Shown here piece after piece: positions 1 to 7,457 of a DNA stretch of 9,181 bases (within the stretch, counting starts at the first letter, position 1; each line of letters begins with the position of its first letter). This DNA comes from an uncultured Romboutsia sp. Its GTDB lineage: Bacteria > Bacillota > Clostridia > Peptostreptococcales > Peptostreptococcaceae. The notes under the pieces were generated by a model. It saw only the letters and a list, made by a program, of their open reading frames with translations, made no database searches and was not told the DNA's origin. The stretch spans positions 1-9,181 of the forward strand of contig CALESE010000056.1 in NCBI GenBank assembly GCA_937907205.1, given 5' to 3'. Both the position numbers and the translations under genes were made by a program.

Positions 1-183
1 TTAATATATTAAATAGTGTACATAGTATGCTTCATATTTATTTTTATATAGCTACAAATCAATGAATCGCTACTGACTCGTTGTAATTTTATATTCTATA
101 AAAGTGCAACATGAAGAGTTATGTAGAATAGAGGGAACTTCCCTAATTTCGGAAATTCCCTTAAGCATTATTTATAAAATTAC
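1..183. other. AT-rich non-coding leader before the rightward gene block
   Basis: No convincing gene lies here. Reading frames on both strands are short and broken by stops. The stretch opens with a perfect 12-bp palindrome, TTAATATATTAA (1-12), and ends with a hairpin described separately (132-161). An in-frame TAA at 175-177 fixes 184 as the earliest possible start of the next gene. I could not identify a convincing promoter: neither a good sigma70 pair nor the Bacteroides-type TAnnTTTG element is visible. It is probably a leader or promoter region for the rightward module, possibly with the 3' end of an upstream transcript. Confidence 0.5.
132..161 (+). terminator. Hairpin built of two GGAANTTCC palindromes
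   Basis: Bases 132-142 pair with 151-161 in an 11-bp stem with one C/A mismatch and an 8-base loop (143-150). Each arm is itself a palindrome: GGAACTTCC at 134-142 and GGAAATTCC at 151-159, with centres 17 bp apart. The downstream run (TTAAGCATTATTTAT) is only moderately T-rich. The element could therefore be the terminator of an upstream transcript, a structured 5' leader for the gene starting 22 bases later, or a pair of protein-binding sites. The structure is seen directly; the role is inferred. Confidence 0.5.
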
Positions 184-732
184 ATGGCTACAGCAAGATG
201 CTATACCAAAAGTGGTAGTGTAAATAAATATGAATCAAATTTATGGAGTTCACCATCATCTCCAAATTGGTCTTCTATGGGTATACTTGGTAAAATAACT
301 ACTCCTGATTCTAATGGAAATTACACTGTAACACCTGCCCCAGAATATGAAGATTCAAATACCCCAACGGGATTGTATTGTTATACAATGTATGGAGGTG
401 TAAGAAAAACATTTTATTTTAAAAGATCAATTAAAGAAATTTTTTTAACAGCTGGTATTGGGCACCAAGAAGAAACTTTTATAATAGTATATTTAGCATT
501 CGGAAATAATAAATATCTTGGAAATGATAAATTAGATGTAGTGGTGCAGATAACGGCAGATAATCCAACTACTTTTATTGATTCTGTTTATTTTACAGTT
601 GATAAAAATTCACAGCCCTCATTAACTAAAAGAATTTATAGATATATAAATATGAATAGAAGGTATAGAGCTAAAGTTATTTCATGTTCTCCAATGAGTG
701 GAAGTAATTATAAAGTCACAATTCGTGATTAA
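184..732 (+). CDS. Unknown 182-aa protein, probable phage structural-module component
   Basis: I do not recognise this protein. It starts at ATG 184, just after an in-frame TAA at 175-177, and ends with TAA. The N-terminal 70 residues are rich in Ser, Tyr, Pro and Asn and look like loops or an extended arm. The second half alternates polar and hydrophobic residues in a beta-strand style (for example IIVYLAFGN, LDVVVQITA and VYFTVDK) and ends in a basic stretch (KRIYRYINMNRRYRAKV) followed by a final strand. There is no signal peptide or membrane segment. It is the first of three genes on the same strand, 51 bases ahead of the next, and precedes two large beta-rich proteins. A virion or tail-associated role is therefore plausible but rests on context alone. 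No Shine-Dalgarno sequence is visible; the leader reads TATAAAATTAC before ATG. Confidence 0.8.
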   Translation: MATARCYTKSGSVNKYESNLWSSPSSPNWSSMGILGKITTPDSNGNYTVTPAPEYEDSNTPTGLYCYTMYGGVRKTFYFKRSIKEIFLTAGIGHQEETFIIVYLAFGNNKYLGNDKLDVVVQITADNPTTFIDSVYFTVDKNSQPSLTKRIYRYINMNRRYRAKVISCSPMSGSNYKVTIRD

Positions 733-740
733 TTTCTTTC

Positions 741-774
741 AAGTTCAATTTTTATATAACTAAACATTGAACTT
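741..774 (+). promoter_or_regulatory. 9-bp perfect inverted repeat between two structural genes
   Basis: AAGTTCAAT (741-749) is matched exactly by its reverse complement ATTGAACTT (766-774), with a 16-base AT-rich loop. It occupies most of the 51-bp gap and ends nine bases before the ATG at 784. It has no T-tract, so it is unlikely to be an intrinsic terminator. It could be an RNA structure affecting processing or translation, or an operator. The role is inferred only. Confidence 0.4.
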
Positions 775-783
775 CAAAATCAA

Positions 784-2373
784 ATGCCAGTAATACTTCA
801 AAGTGGACATGTATTTCAGGGTGATAGCAAAGCCTTACCAAAGATAGTAACAAATAGTAAGCTTGGATCTTTTGTATTCAGGGGTACTTCTTGGGACTGG
901 TCTAACTTGGTATTCAGTGGTTCTGCTAACACCCTGCAATTTGTTCCTGATCCTAATGATGGTGGTTTACAAGGAGACTTCAGTATAGGTAAAGGATCTG
1001 TTACTTCAGCTTATCCAAACAAACAATCTACTTTTGATTTTGATCCTAGCAAAGTATTTGAAATAGAACCTGCGGGTGGAACAGGCTCTTTTGACTTGAA
1101 GGCAAGAGAGTTGTCTTATACTTGGAAGTTTGGTCCTATCCTTGCATCTTACCAATATACTAAATCAGATAACAATATAGTATTTAATGAAGGTAAATTT
1201 TTATTTACAGGTATTTCTAATTCTTCAACAGGTGTAAATCACAATACAGTTTATCCCCAAAATAATATAGAAGGAAGTACTTATATTCAATATCATTTCC
1301 TTGATATAGTACGTTCTTCAGTTTCTTCATCGTCTAATAATTGGCAAAATCAACCAGATAACAATTCTGCTACTGACTATACTGTTTCTTTTTCTATAGG
1401 TCCTAACAATACACATGAAGTAGCTTATACTGAAGTAAGATTAATAGGTTTTTCTAATGAAGCTTTGGGATGGGAATATTTTGAACCTTCATCATCTTTT
1501 GGAACAATTAAACTGGATCATCCAAGAAAAGTTCCATTTATAAATGAAGAAAATCAACGTTCTTTACCTGATGCTAACTTACCTAAAGAATTCACTTTGT
1601 TGAAAGTTTGGCAAAAACCTAACCTTTTCTATTATACCCACTTGAAGTTTATAAATTTGGATTATATAGATTATGATAATCCACCATCTAATGCAAATGT
1701 AATGGAACATTGGTATTCAAATTGGGATGTAAAAAGAAGAGAAATATTGCTTTACATAGAATTTGGAATAAGCCCTAATGGTGGTAAGACAATATGGTGG
1801 AATGGCGTTGAGTCAGATCCAAATATAGGTGGTACTATAGGAGCTAAGCTTGTATCTAGAGGAATCACTTCTATAGTACCTAATGACATCAACAAATACT
1901 TAACCGCTACTTTACTCAATTATTCTACTAAACCAGGAAATGTAAACGGTAGACCAGAAGGTGAATCTACAAACAACAGATATAACATATCTACATCTAC
2001 TGCAACAGTTCATGGTAATAAAGCATTCAAATTTGTTAGAATTCCTATATGGACGGATTTACCAAATGATGAATATGCTAACAACAGTGAAAATACTGTT
2101 CAGAAATATGAATGTATCAATTTTTCTGATGTACCAACAAATACTACAGCTACTCATAATGAAGATAGTGGTATAGATGCAAATACAAAGAGAAGATCTG
2201 ATGAATATTGGGCTAAATATCAAGCAAATTCTGAATCAGCAGAAAAATTTCAGATAGGTCGAAAAAACAGAACTAACAATTGGAGAACAGATGTTCATAT
2301 AGATTTGTTCTACAAGAAAGATTCTTTAAAATATAAAGGATCAACTGATGGTAAGACAGTAACTTCTAAATAG
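784..2373 (+). CDS. Unknown 529-aa protein, probable phage tail or appendage structural protein
   Basis: I do not recognise a named family. The protein starts at ATG 784 (an in-frame TAA lies at 757-759) and ends with TAG. It is rich in Asn, Ser, aromatic residues and short beta-strand-like segments, with no signal peptide or membrane helix. Around residues 94-106 it reads IEPAGGTGSFDLK, followed by a Trp-containing strand. This resembles the opening of BACON/Ig-like domains in Bacteroidota proteins, but the match is loose. The middle (about residues 260-350) is denser in aromatics and looks like a globular domain; the C-terminus (about 440-529) is hydrophilic and low in hydrophobics. It sits 19 bases before the giant beta-rich gene and is surely co-transcribed with it, so a shared particle or fiber assembly is the best guess. 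Confidence 0.85.
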   Translation: MPVILQSGHVFQGDSKALPKIVTNSKLGSFVFRGTSWDWSNLVFSGSANTLQFVPDPNDGGLQGDFSIGKGSVTSAYPNKQSTFDFDPSKVFEIEPAGGTGSFDLKARELSYTWKFGPILASYQYTKSDNNIVFNEGKFLFTGISNSSTGVNHNTVYPQNNIEGSTYIQYHFLDIVRSSVSSSSNNWQNQPDNNSATDYTVSFSIGPNNTHEVAYTEVRLIGFSNEALGWEYFEPSSSFGTIKLDHPRKVPFINEENQRSLPDANLPKEFTLLKVWQKPNLFYYTHLKFINLDYIDYDNPPSNANVMEHWYSNWDVKRREILLYIEFGISPNGGKTIWWNGVESDPNIGGTIGAKLVSRGITSIVPNDINKYLTATLLNYSTKPGNVNGRPEGESTNNRYNISTSTATVHGNKAFKFVRIPIWTDLPNDEYANNSENTVQKYECINFSDVPTNTTATHNEDSGIDANTKRRSDEYWAKYQANSESAEKFQIGRKNRTNNWRTDVHIDLFYKKDSLKYKGSTDGKTVTSK

Positions 2374-2392
2374 AAAGAATTTAAATTACATT

Positions 2393-5300
2393 ATGGCAGA
2401 TTACGGAAATAATTTTACTTCAAATAGTGGAAATTACAATTACAATACAAGAGGACATTCTTATGATGATTCAGGATGGGTTATTGTTGGATTAACAAAT
2501 TCTGGTAATGTATCCCAACCTATTCCACACCCTAATGGTGCCGAATTTACAGGTAACAATACAACTTGTTATTTCTATACTACTAATCACATGGCTAATC
2601 CAAATAGGGAAGTAAAGACTGGTAATGATTATGTTGCTTATTTCAATTGGGCTACAGATAATAAGAATACCAAAGGATCCATAGATGGAGATTTCAATTT
2701 CTATCCATTTGGAAGCAAAACCGATTCTAGATTTATTGAACCAACAGGATTGGATGATACTAAACATGGTATAAGTCCTTATAGTAATTCTAACAACAAT
2801 GTCATATCTAGAACTAACTTAACTGTAAAAGGTACAACTTTTACTGCAGGTTATCGTAGACATAAGATACAATATGAACCAAGCATAAGATATGATTTAG
2901 CTAGTTACAATTATGGTACAAATGACAATTATAAAAGTGATGGTAAGACTAAAGCAACTGGTAGTAGTGTTGTAACACAAAGATATGATGCTTTTCAAAC
3001 TTTCTACAATATAGAAGATCCATATGGTATACTTAATGTTTCTATATCAAATCATGATGATGCAAAATCAAGTTCTCCAACTTTCTGTACATTAACAAAT
3101 AATAAATCAGAATACAGAATAAGTCATTCATATACTTACAATCCTTATAAGAATTCCGCTACTTGGAATAATACTAATTATCTTTCATTCACATACAATA
3201 CATTGCCTACTTATCCTAAGGAATTAGTTTTTACTTATGGATCTAATTACAACTCTATTTCTTATGATGGTGGTACTATAACTGTTGAAGCTAAAGCACG
3301 TTATAATGGCAGTTATGACAGATTTACTACTTCTACTGCTAATGATGATGGTTTCTCTTCTTATAAGAGATATGTAGATGTAACATATAGCTTATCTACA
3401 TTTAATAGTTCTACTAAACCTACAGGTTCTAATACATATACATTCAGAATATGGCAACCTGGTTCTAAGTTAGGAATATCTTATAATTGGTCTATAGATA
3501 GTAATCCATCTTGGGTACATCTTTCTACTACAAAAGGAAATACAACAAAGATAACATTTGATGACCAAGGTGATGACAAACCAAGTGTTGGTGGTACTCT
3601 TTCATTATCATTGAACAATACTAATATTTCTAATGGTGGATCTACTACTGGTTCTGTTTCTGGTGTATCTTGGACAGCTCCTACTAATAAAGCTGCTCGT
3701 TCTTGTGTACTAAGACAGAATATGACTGTTACTAATTGTTGTGCACAAAACATTACACCAAAAGATACTAAAGGACAGCCATATCAAACATTGACTTTGA
3801 AACAAAATGGAATGTATTGGAACAATCCATCATTTGATATGAAATGGAAAGTAACACAAAAAAGCAAGACAACAACTACTTATAATGATAATTATGAACA
3901 TGGTTGGCCTACTGTTAGTATAGGGGGTGTAGAAACTTCAGATGGTACAGAAAAGACAACTGGGTGGAATTACAACACATCGTCAAAATCTGTTTCTATT
4001 ATAATGCCAACAATAAGCAGGCCTTCGATAAATGCTTACAGTAGTGGTAAAGTAACTATAACTAAAGGATCTAATGATGCAGTATCTTATAAAGGCGGTA
4101 GTATAACTATCAATTTAGATCCAAATATCACATTCAAACCTGGTTTTATTTCGGGTGTTTCTGAACGTACTTGGACAATATCTAATATAGTAAATAATGC
4201 AACAAATCAAGAATATTGGATGTTAAATAAATTTAATGATATTGTTATAAAACTTCCTGCTATAGCTGCTTCAAATCAAGCTTTTGGAGATGCAACATTG
4301 TCATGGAGAAATACCGGTACTAAAACTTTAACATTTTCTAAATCAAACAGAATATGGAATAATTCTAATTCTGATGACAGTTTTACTGCAACATTAGATT
4401 CTAACTTACCTTATATTGGTAGTTGGTCAGCTTCTGCTAGTGATGGCACACTTAGATTTACATCTACTACTAGAAATTCAAGTTCCACATCTGGTACTAT
4501 ATCATTTTCAGGATCTACTTATCAAAATAATATATTAACACCAAGTCCATCTACTATAACTATATCTCAAAATGGTACAAATATATCAGGTGCTATCAAT
4601 ATAAAAGCAGAAGGTACTGGTGTAAAAACATGTACTAGTTCAGTAACATATCCTATAGATGGTAGTACAACATCTGGTTCTTTTACATTAAATGATGCAT
4701 TACAAAGATATGTTACAGGAGCTGGAACTTTAACAGCAGATATATATGGCCCATCCGGAAATATTAGTGTTAATGGAGAATCAATTTATGTTAATAGTTC
4801 AGGAAGTCCTTCAACAGATAGTGAGGCTTCTAAATCACAATCTTGGTCTATATCGGCGACATCTAATATAGTAAGTACTAATCCATCAGGAGGAAATCCA
4901 ATAATATCAGGAACCATCAAACCATTATCACCAGGTTATCATTATGAATACAAATTAAATAGTGGAAGTTGGCAAAGAAGTACATCATTTAGCATTGGAT
5001 CTAATATTGGTTCTGTTACTGCAAATAGTAGTGCTACATTAACAGCAACTACTTATACTGACGTAAAAGATGGTATATATAAATATGAGAGAGGACATTA
5101 TAAAAGAAATTCTACTTCAGAAGTAACACATAAAGTAACTATAAGAGTTGTAGATGACCATGATGGTAAAAAAATTTATGAAGGTGGATCAGATTCAAAA
5201 AACCAAAACGGAGATTCTGGAGAAGATTATTACAAAGGTGGATCTTGGACTATAACCCCAGCTAATGATTATAATTGTATTGTTAGTACAACAGAAATTA

Positions 5301-6253
5301 ATTATACTGGTAGTGAATATGTATCTTCAGAATCTGGTATTGGAGCATTTGATGTAACTCCGGATTGGTATGCTTCTAATACTTCATATCCTGATGGAAA
5401 TAATTCAGTTGATGGGCCAGGTTATGTATCAGATTATTCAAATACAATAAGTAGAGGTTCTGTAGATAATGCAACACCAAATAGTGAATTATTTGGAGTA
5501 GATAAGACATTTCAACCAAATGAAACTATTTCACAGGAATATGGTGTAAAATCATCAAGCCCGGATATTATAACAAAAACAACATCAACATCTGGTAGTA
5601 TTACATGGAAATATAAATATTTATATTCTGTTATTTCAGATGATTCATATGACCCTTGGCATTTTACAAAACATGAGGCAGATGGTAGATATGATCCACC
5701 AGCTGATACCGTCAATACAAAATATTATAGATGTGTAAACAATAATGGAAGCGGATGGGTAAGATTAACAACAAGTAATATAACATTTACAGCAATTAAA
5801 ACAGGTACTTATACTGTTGAAATTGCTTGGATGACAACTGATTCTAATGGTAATTATACTACTGATGGGTATAAAGGATATAGTAAACATAAAATTACTG
5901 TAGGACAAATAACTAGAATATATAGATTACTTGTTAGTATTAGTGGAGGTTCCGATAAAACTGCATTTGATACTACTGATTGGACATTGACTGCAACAGT
6001 TACTGCTCAATACAAAGATGGTTCTGGATCATGGACAAATACCACTACACCATCAGGAATTTCATATTCTTGGAGCGGAGCATCTGGTTCTGGTAGTACT
6101 GCAACAGTCAAAGTATCTTCAGTTCCTATGGGATCTGATGGAAGTCATATTGGTACAAAGAATGTTTCTGTTACAGTTTCATTATCTGGTTATACTAGTG
6201 GTAATGCAACAGTTACACTTGGTAGATATGGTAAATCTTATTACAATGCTTAA
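2393..6253 (+). CDS. Giant 1286-aa multidomain beta-rich protein, candidate glycan- or host-binding phage fiber
   Basis: The protein is built largely of Ser, Thr, Asn, Gly and Tyr in short beta-strand-like segments, with no signal peptide, membrane helix or visible catalytic motif. It appears to contain a chain of Ig-like units. A Y-[DK]-G-G-[ST]-[IW]-T-[IV] motif recurs near residues 291, 566 and 947. Strand endings of the form Q-P/N-G occur at 355-357, 471-473 and 726-728, with a related QN at 442. A W-x7-W-V-x-L-S signature (366-378) is typical of BACON domains, the Bacteroidota-associated putative carbohydrate-binding fold also reported in crAssphage. A further WSIS segment lies near 818. 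The last 110 residues look like a separate Ig/PKD-type domain. The first 275 residues, rich in Asn, Tyr and Gly, resemble no family I know and may anchor it to the particle. It starts at ATG 2393 without a Shine-Dalgarno sequence. Serine codon choice shifts along the gene, suggesting mosaic origin. A cell-surface adhesin is the main alternative, but the missing signal peptide argues against it. Confidence 0.85.
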   Translation: MADYGNNFTSNSGNYNYNTRGHSYDDSGWVIVGLTNSGNVSQPIPHPNGAEFTGNNTTCYFYTTNHMANPNREVKTGNDYVAYFNWATDNKNTKGSIDGDFNFYPFGSKTDSRFIEPTGLDDTKHGISPYSNSNNNVISRTNLTVKGTTFTAGYRRHKIQYEPSIRYDLASYNYGTNDNYKSDGKTKATGSSVVTQRYDAFQTFYNIEDPYGILNVSISNHDDAKSSSPTFCTLTNNKSEYRISHSYTYNPYKNSATWNNTNYLSFTYNTLPTYPKELVFTYGSNYNSISYDGGTITVEAKARYNGSYDRFTTSTANDDGFSSYKRYVDVTYSLSTFNSSTKPTGSNTYTFRIWQPGSKLGISYNWSIDSNPSWVHLSTTKGNTTKITFDDQGDDKPSVGGTLSLSLNNTNISNGGSTTGSVSGVSWTAPTNKAARSCVLRQNMTVTNCCAQNITPKDTKGQPYQTLTLKQNGMYWNNPSFDMKWKVTQKSKTTTTYNDNYEHGWPTVSIGGVETSDGTEKTTGWNYNTSSKSVSIIMPTISRPSINAYSSGKVTITKGSNDAVSYKGGSITINLDPNITFKPGFISGVSERTWTISNIVNNATNQEYWMLNKFNDIVIKLPAIAASNQAFGDATLSWRNTGTKTLTFSKSNRIWNNSNSDDSFTATLDSNLPYIGSWSASASDGTLRFTSTTRNSSSTSGTISFSGSTYQNNILTPSPSTITISQNGTNISGAINIKAEGTGVKTCTSSVTYPIDGSTTSGSFTLNDALQRYVTGAGTLTADIYGPSGNISVNGESIYVNSSGSPSTDSEASKSQSWSISATSNIVSTNPSGGNPIISGTIKPLSPGYHYEYKLNSGSWQRSTSFSIGSNIGSVTANSSATLTATTYTDVKDGIYKYERGHYKRNSTSEVTHKVTIRVVDDHDGKKIYEGGSDSKNQNGDSGEDYYKGGSWTITPANDYNCIVSTTEINYTGSEYVSSESGIGAFDVTPDWYASNTSYPDGNNSVDGPGYVSDYSNTISRGSVDNATPNSELFGVDKTFQPNETISQEYGVKSSSPDIITKTTSTSGSITWKYKYLYSVISDDSYDPWHFTKHEADGRYDPPADTVNTKYYRCVNNNGSGWVRLTTSNITFTAIKTGTYTVEIAWMTTDSNGNYTTDGYKGYSKHKITVGQITRIYRLLVSISGGSDKTAFDTTDWTLTATVTAQYKDGSGSWTNTTTPSGISYSWSGASGSGSTATVKVSSVPMGSDGSHIGTKNVSVTVSLSGYTSGNATVTLGRYGKSYYNA

Positions 6254-6269
6254 TTTACAATGCTTAATT
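6241..6269 (+). repeat. 14-bp tandem duplication spanning the stop codon of the giant gene
   Basis: The unit TTACAATGCTTAAT occurs at 6241-6254 and again at 6255-6268, with one extra matching base at 6269. The first copy contains the last codons (Y-N-A) and the TAA stop of the upstream gene. The second repeats them just outside the reading frame. The match is perfect, which suggests recent replication slippage or an actively maintained motif. Confidence 0.85.
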
Positions 6270-6284
6270 ATTTTATATACCCTG

Positions 6285-6312
6285 AAATGGGAGGATCTAA
6301 ATCCTCCCATTT
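6285..6312. terminator. Strong hairpin terminator between converging gene blocks
   Basis: Bases 6285-6296 pair perfectly with 6301-6312 (12 bp, core ATGGGAGGAT/ATCCTCCCAT) around a 4-base loop CTAA. This is unusually GC-rich for the window. On the plus strand a TTTTATTT tract begins at the base of the stem, so it should terminate the rightward transcript ending at 6253. On the minus strand it starts next to the stop codon at 6313-6315, but the following T-run is shorter (TTTCAGGG), so it may act as a weaker leftward terminator. Its position between convergent genes supports a two-way role. Confidence 0.85.
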
Positions 6313-7140
6313 TTATTTCAATTGCTTAACTTCTCTATCAGTGATATAACCTTCTTCATCTAACCATTCTACAATATAATATCCTTTTTTCAAACAATCA
6401 ATATCATATAATTTAGCTGTGAACCAATCTTCTGATGGTTTCCATCTTGAACCATCTTCATGTGCAATAATAGGTTCCTTGCATTTAGTATGACCTACAA
6501 TCTGAGTCCAAGTACTCATGCATTTGGTTTCATGGTCGTAATCTTCATACATATCAGACAACAATGCTTCTGGTCTTACCCAAAGTGGACCATTCAATGG
6601 ATCATTTCCATAAGGATCGAAATGTGAACCATAAGTAAACTTAAAATTCTCAAAGCTATCAACATCAATCATATTGATAGGAATACTTACCTTATGACGT
6701 TCATGAATCCATTTGTTTGTTACACCAGCATGGGTATAAATGATTCTATTTGTCATATCAACAAAAGAAAATCTAAGCTTTCTTGATTTGACACAATCCT
6801 TCAACAACTGTCCTGCAAGCAACTGGGTTACTTGGTTATATCCACTGTACTTATCTTCCCCATCAATAAGATAATGGAAATCATGATTGCCAATAAGCAT
6901 ATAGAACAAACCATCTTCTTTGTTATGTTTCTTCTGTAATGCAAGCAAATTCTTAAAACCTTCTAATTGCTGTTCTGGTGTAATTTTTTCATAGGTGTCA
7001 AAATAATCACCTAAAGTAATTACTTCATACAATGTGGTATTTGGGTCTTCTGGTTTTTCCAAATTATAGATAGTATTGAACTTATCATAATTACAATGAA
7101 TATCACCTACAACTAACCTTTTTGTCTTCTGTACTTTCAT
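6313..7140 (-). CDS. Calcineurin-like metallophosphoesterase (PPP-type phosphatase)
   Basis: The protein carries the motif series of two-metal PPP-type phosphoesterases in order: GDIH (Asp13, His15), GDYFD (Asp45, Asp48), GNHD (Asn85, His86), THAG (His137) and VGHT (His217). It also has the WVRP segment (187-190) seen before the C-terminal metal ligand in this family. These residues would bind Mn, Fe or Zn ions and cleave a phosphate ester. The 275-aa length fits an intact single-domain enzyme of the type of phage Ser/Thr phosphatases or ApaH-like diadenosine tetraphosphatases; the substrate cannot be told from sequence. One departure is that the usual Arg of GDxxDRG is Thr49 (GDYFDTY), which may alter phosphate binding or specificity. 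The protein is cytosolic, with no signal or membrane segment. It starts at ATG 7140, one base after the stop of the preceding gene, and is the last gene of the leftward operon. Regulation or subversion of host signalling, or nucleotide clean-up, is possible but inferred. Confidence 0.93.
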   Translation of the reverse strand: MKVQKTKRLVVGDIHCNYDKFNTIYNLEKPEDPNTTLYEVITLGDYFDTYEKITPEQQLEGFKNLLALQKKHNKEDGLFYMLIGNHDFHYLIDGEDKYSGYNQVTQLLAGQLLKDCVKSRKLRFSFVDMTNRIIYTHAGVTNKWIHERHKVSIPINMIDVDSFENFKFTYGSHFDPYGNDPLNGPLWVRPEALLSDMYEDYDHETKCMSTWTQIVGHTKCKEPIIAHEDGSRWKPSEDWFTAKLYDIDCLKKGYYIVEWLDEEGYITDREVKQLK

Positions 7141-7141
7141 G

Positions 7142-7456
7142 TTATTTCTTTTCCATTAATGTTGATAATGTTAGTCCTACTGAACCCCATAATGGTTGCA
7201 ATGAAAAACCAAGCATAGATCTGAAATCAATGAGATGTTTGTCATACCAATCATTCATATCTTCCAATAATTTATCTGCTGCTTCTTTGGTGTCTTCACA
7301 TTCTTCTACCATTTTCCACAACTCATCTAATGAATTAGGATCATCAATTGTACTAGGATCATTCTTATAAAACTCACTAGCTTTCTTAACGGATTCTAAG
7401 GATGATCCTAAAGTACGTCCAAAATATTTTACACTTACATCTGTCAACTTACCCAT
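7142..7456 (-). CDS. Unknown 104-aa helical protein with hydrophobic C-terminal segment
   Basis: I do not recognise this protein. It appears mainly alpha-helical and acidic in the middle (residues about 40-75, heptad-like with WKMVEECED and LLEDMNDWYD). It ends in a mostly hydrophobic stretch at residues 81-101 (LGFSLQPLWG, then VGLTLSTLM) capped by EKK. The segment contains Gln and Pro, so it could be a membrane-associating tail or simply a buried helix. The start at ATG 7456 follows the upstream stop by one base, and its own TAA is followed one base later by the phosphoesterase start. The spacing implies co-transcription, and possibly coupled translation, with that enzyme; whether the two proteins bind each other is unknown. 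Confidence 0.8.
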   Translation of the reverse strand: MGKLTDVSVKYFGRTLGSSLESVKKASEFYKNDPSTIDDPNSLDELWKMVEECEDTKEAADKLLEDMNDWYDKHLIDFRSMLGFSLQPLWGSVGLTLSTLMEKK

Positions 7457-7457
7457 T

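Noticed and set aside
3..65. Open frame entering from the left edge and ending at TGA 63-65
   Set aside because: Only 20 codons, AT-driven composition, and it would be the only TGA stop in the window; not supportable as a gene end.
111..131. Mini-ORF ATG...TAG of six codons in the leader
   Set aside because: Too short, with no ribosome site or conserved context; expected by chance.
1961..2176. 71-codon frame inside the 529-aa gene
   Set aside because: Lies in another frame of a long, clearly coding gene; the Leu/Met-rich translation is typical of an out-of-frame shadow.
2492..2767. Minus-strand frames within the giant gene (also 3481-3753 and 5512-5715)
   Set aside because: Antisense to a long coding gene; no spacing, start context or composition supports expression.
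6018..6329. 103-codon frame over the end of the giant gene and the terminator
   Set aside because: Mostly overlaps the giant gene in another frame, runs through the hairpin and has a low-complexity hydrophobic translation.
7122..7370. Plus-strand frame opposite the 104-aa gene
   Set aside because: Antisense to a well-packed operon; the Ser-rich translation is an artefact of the opposite strand.
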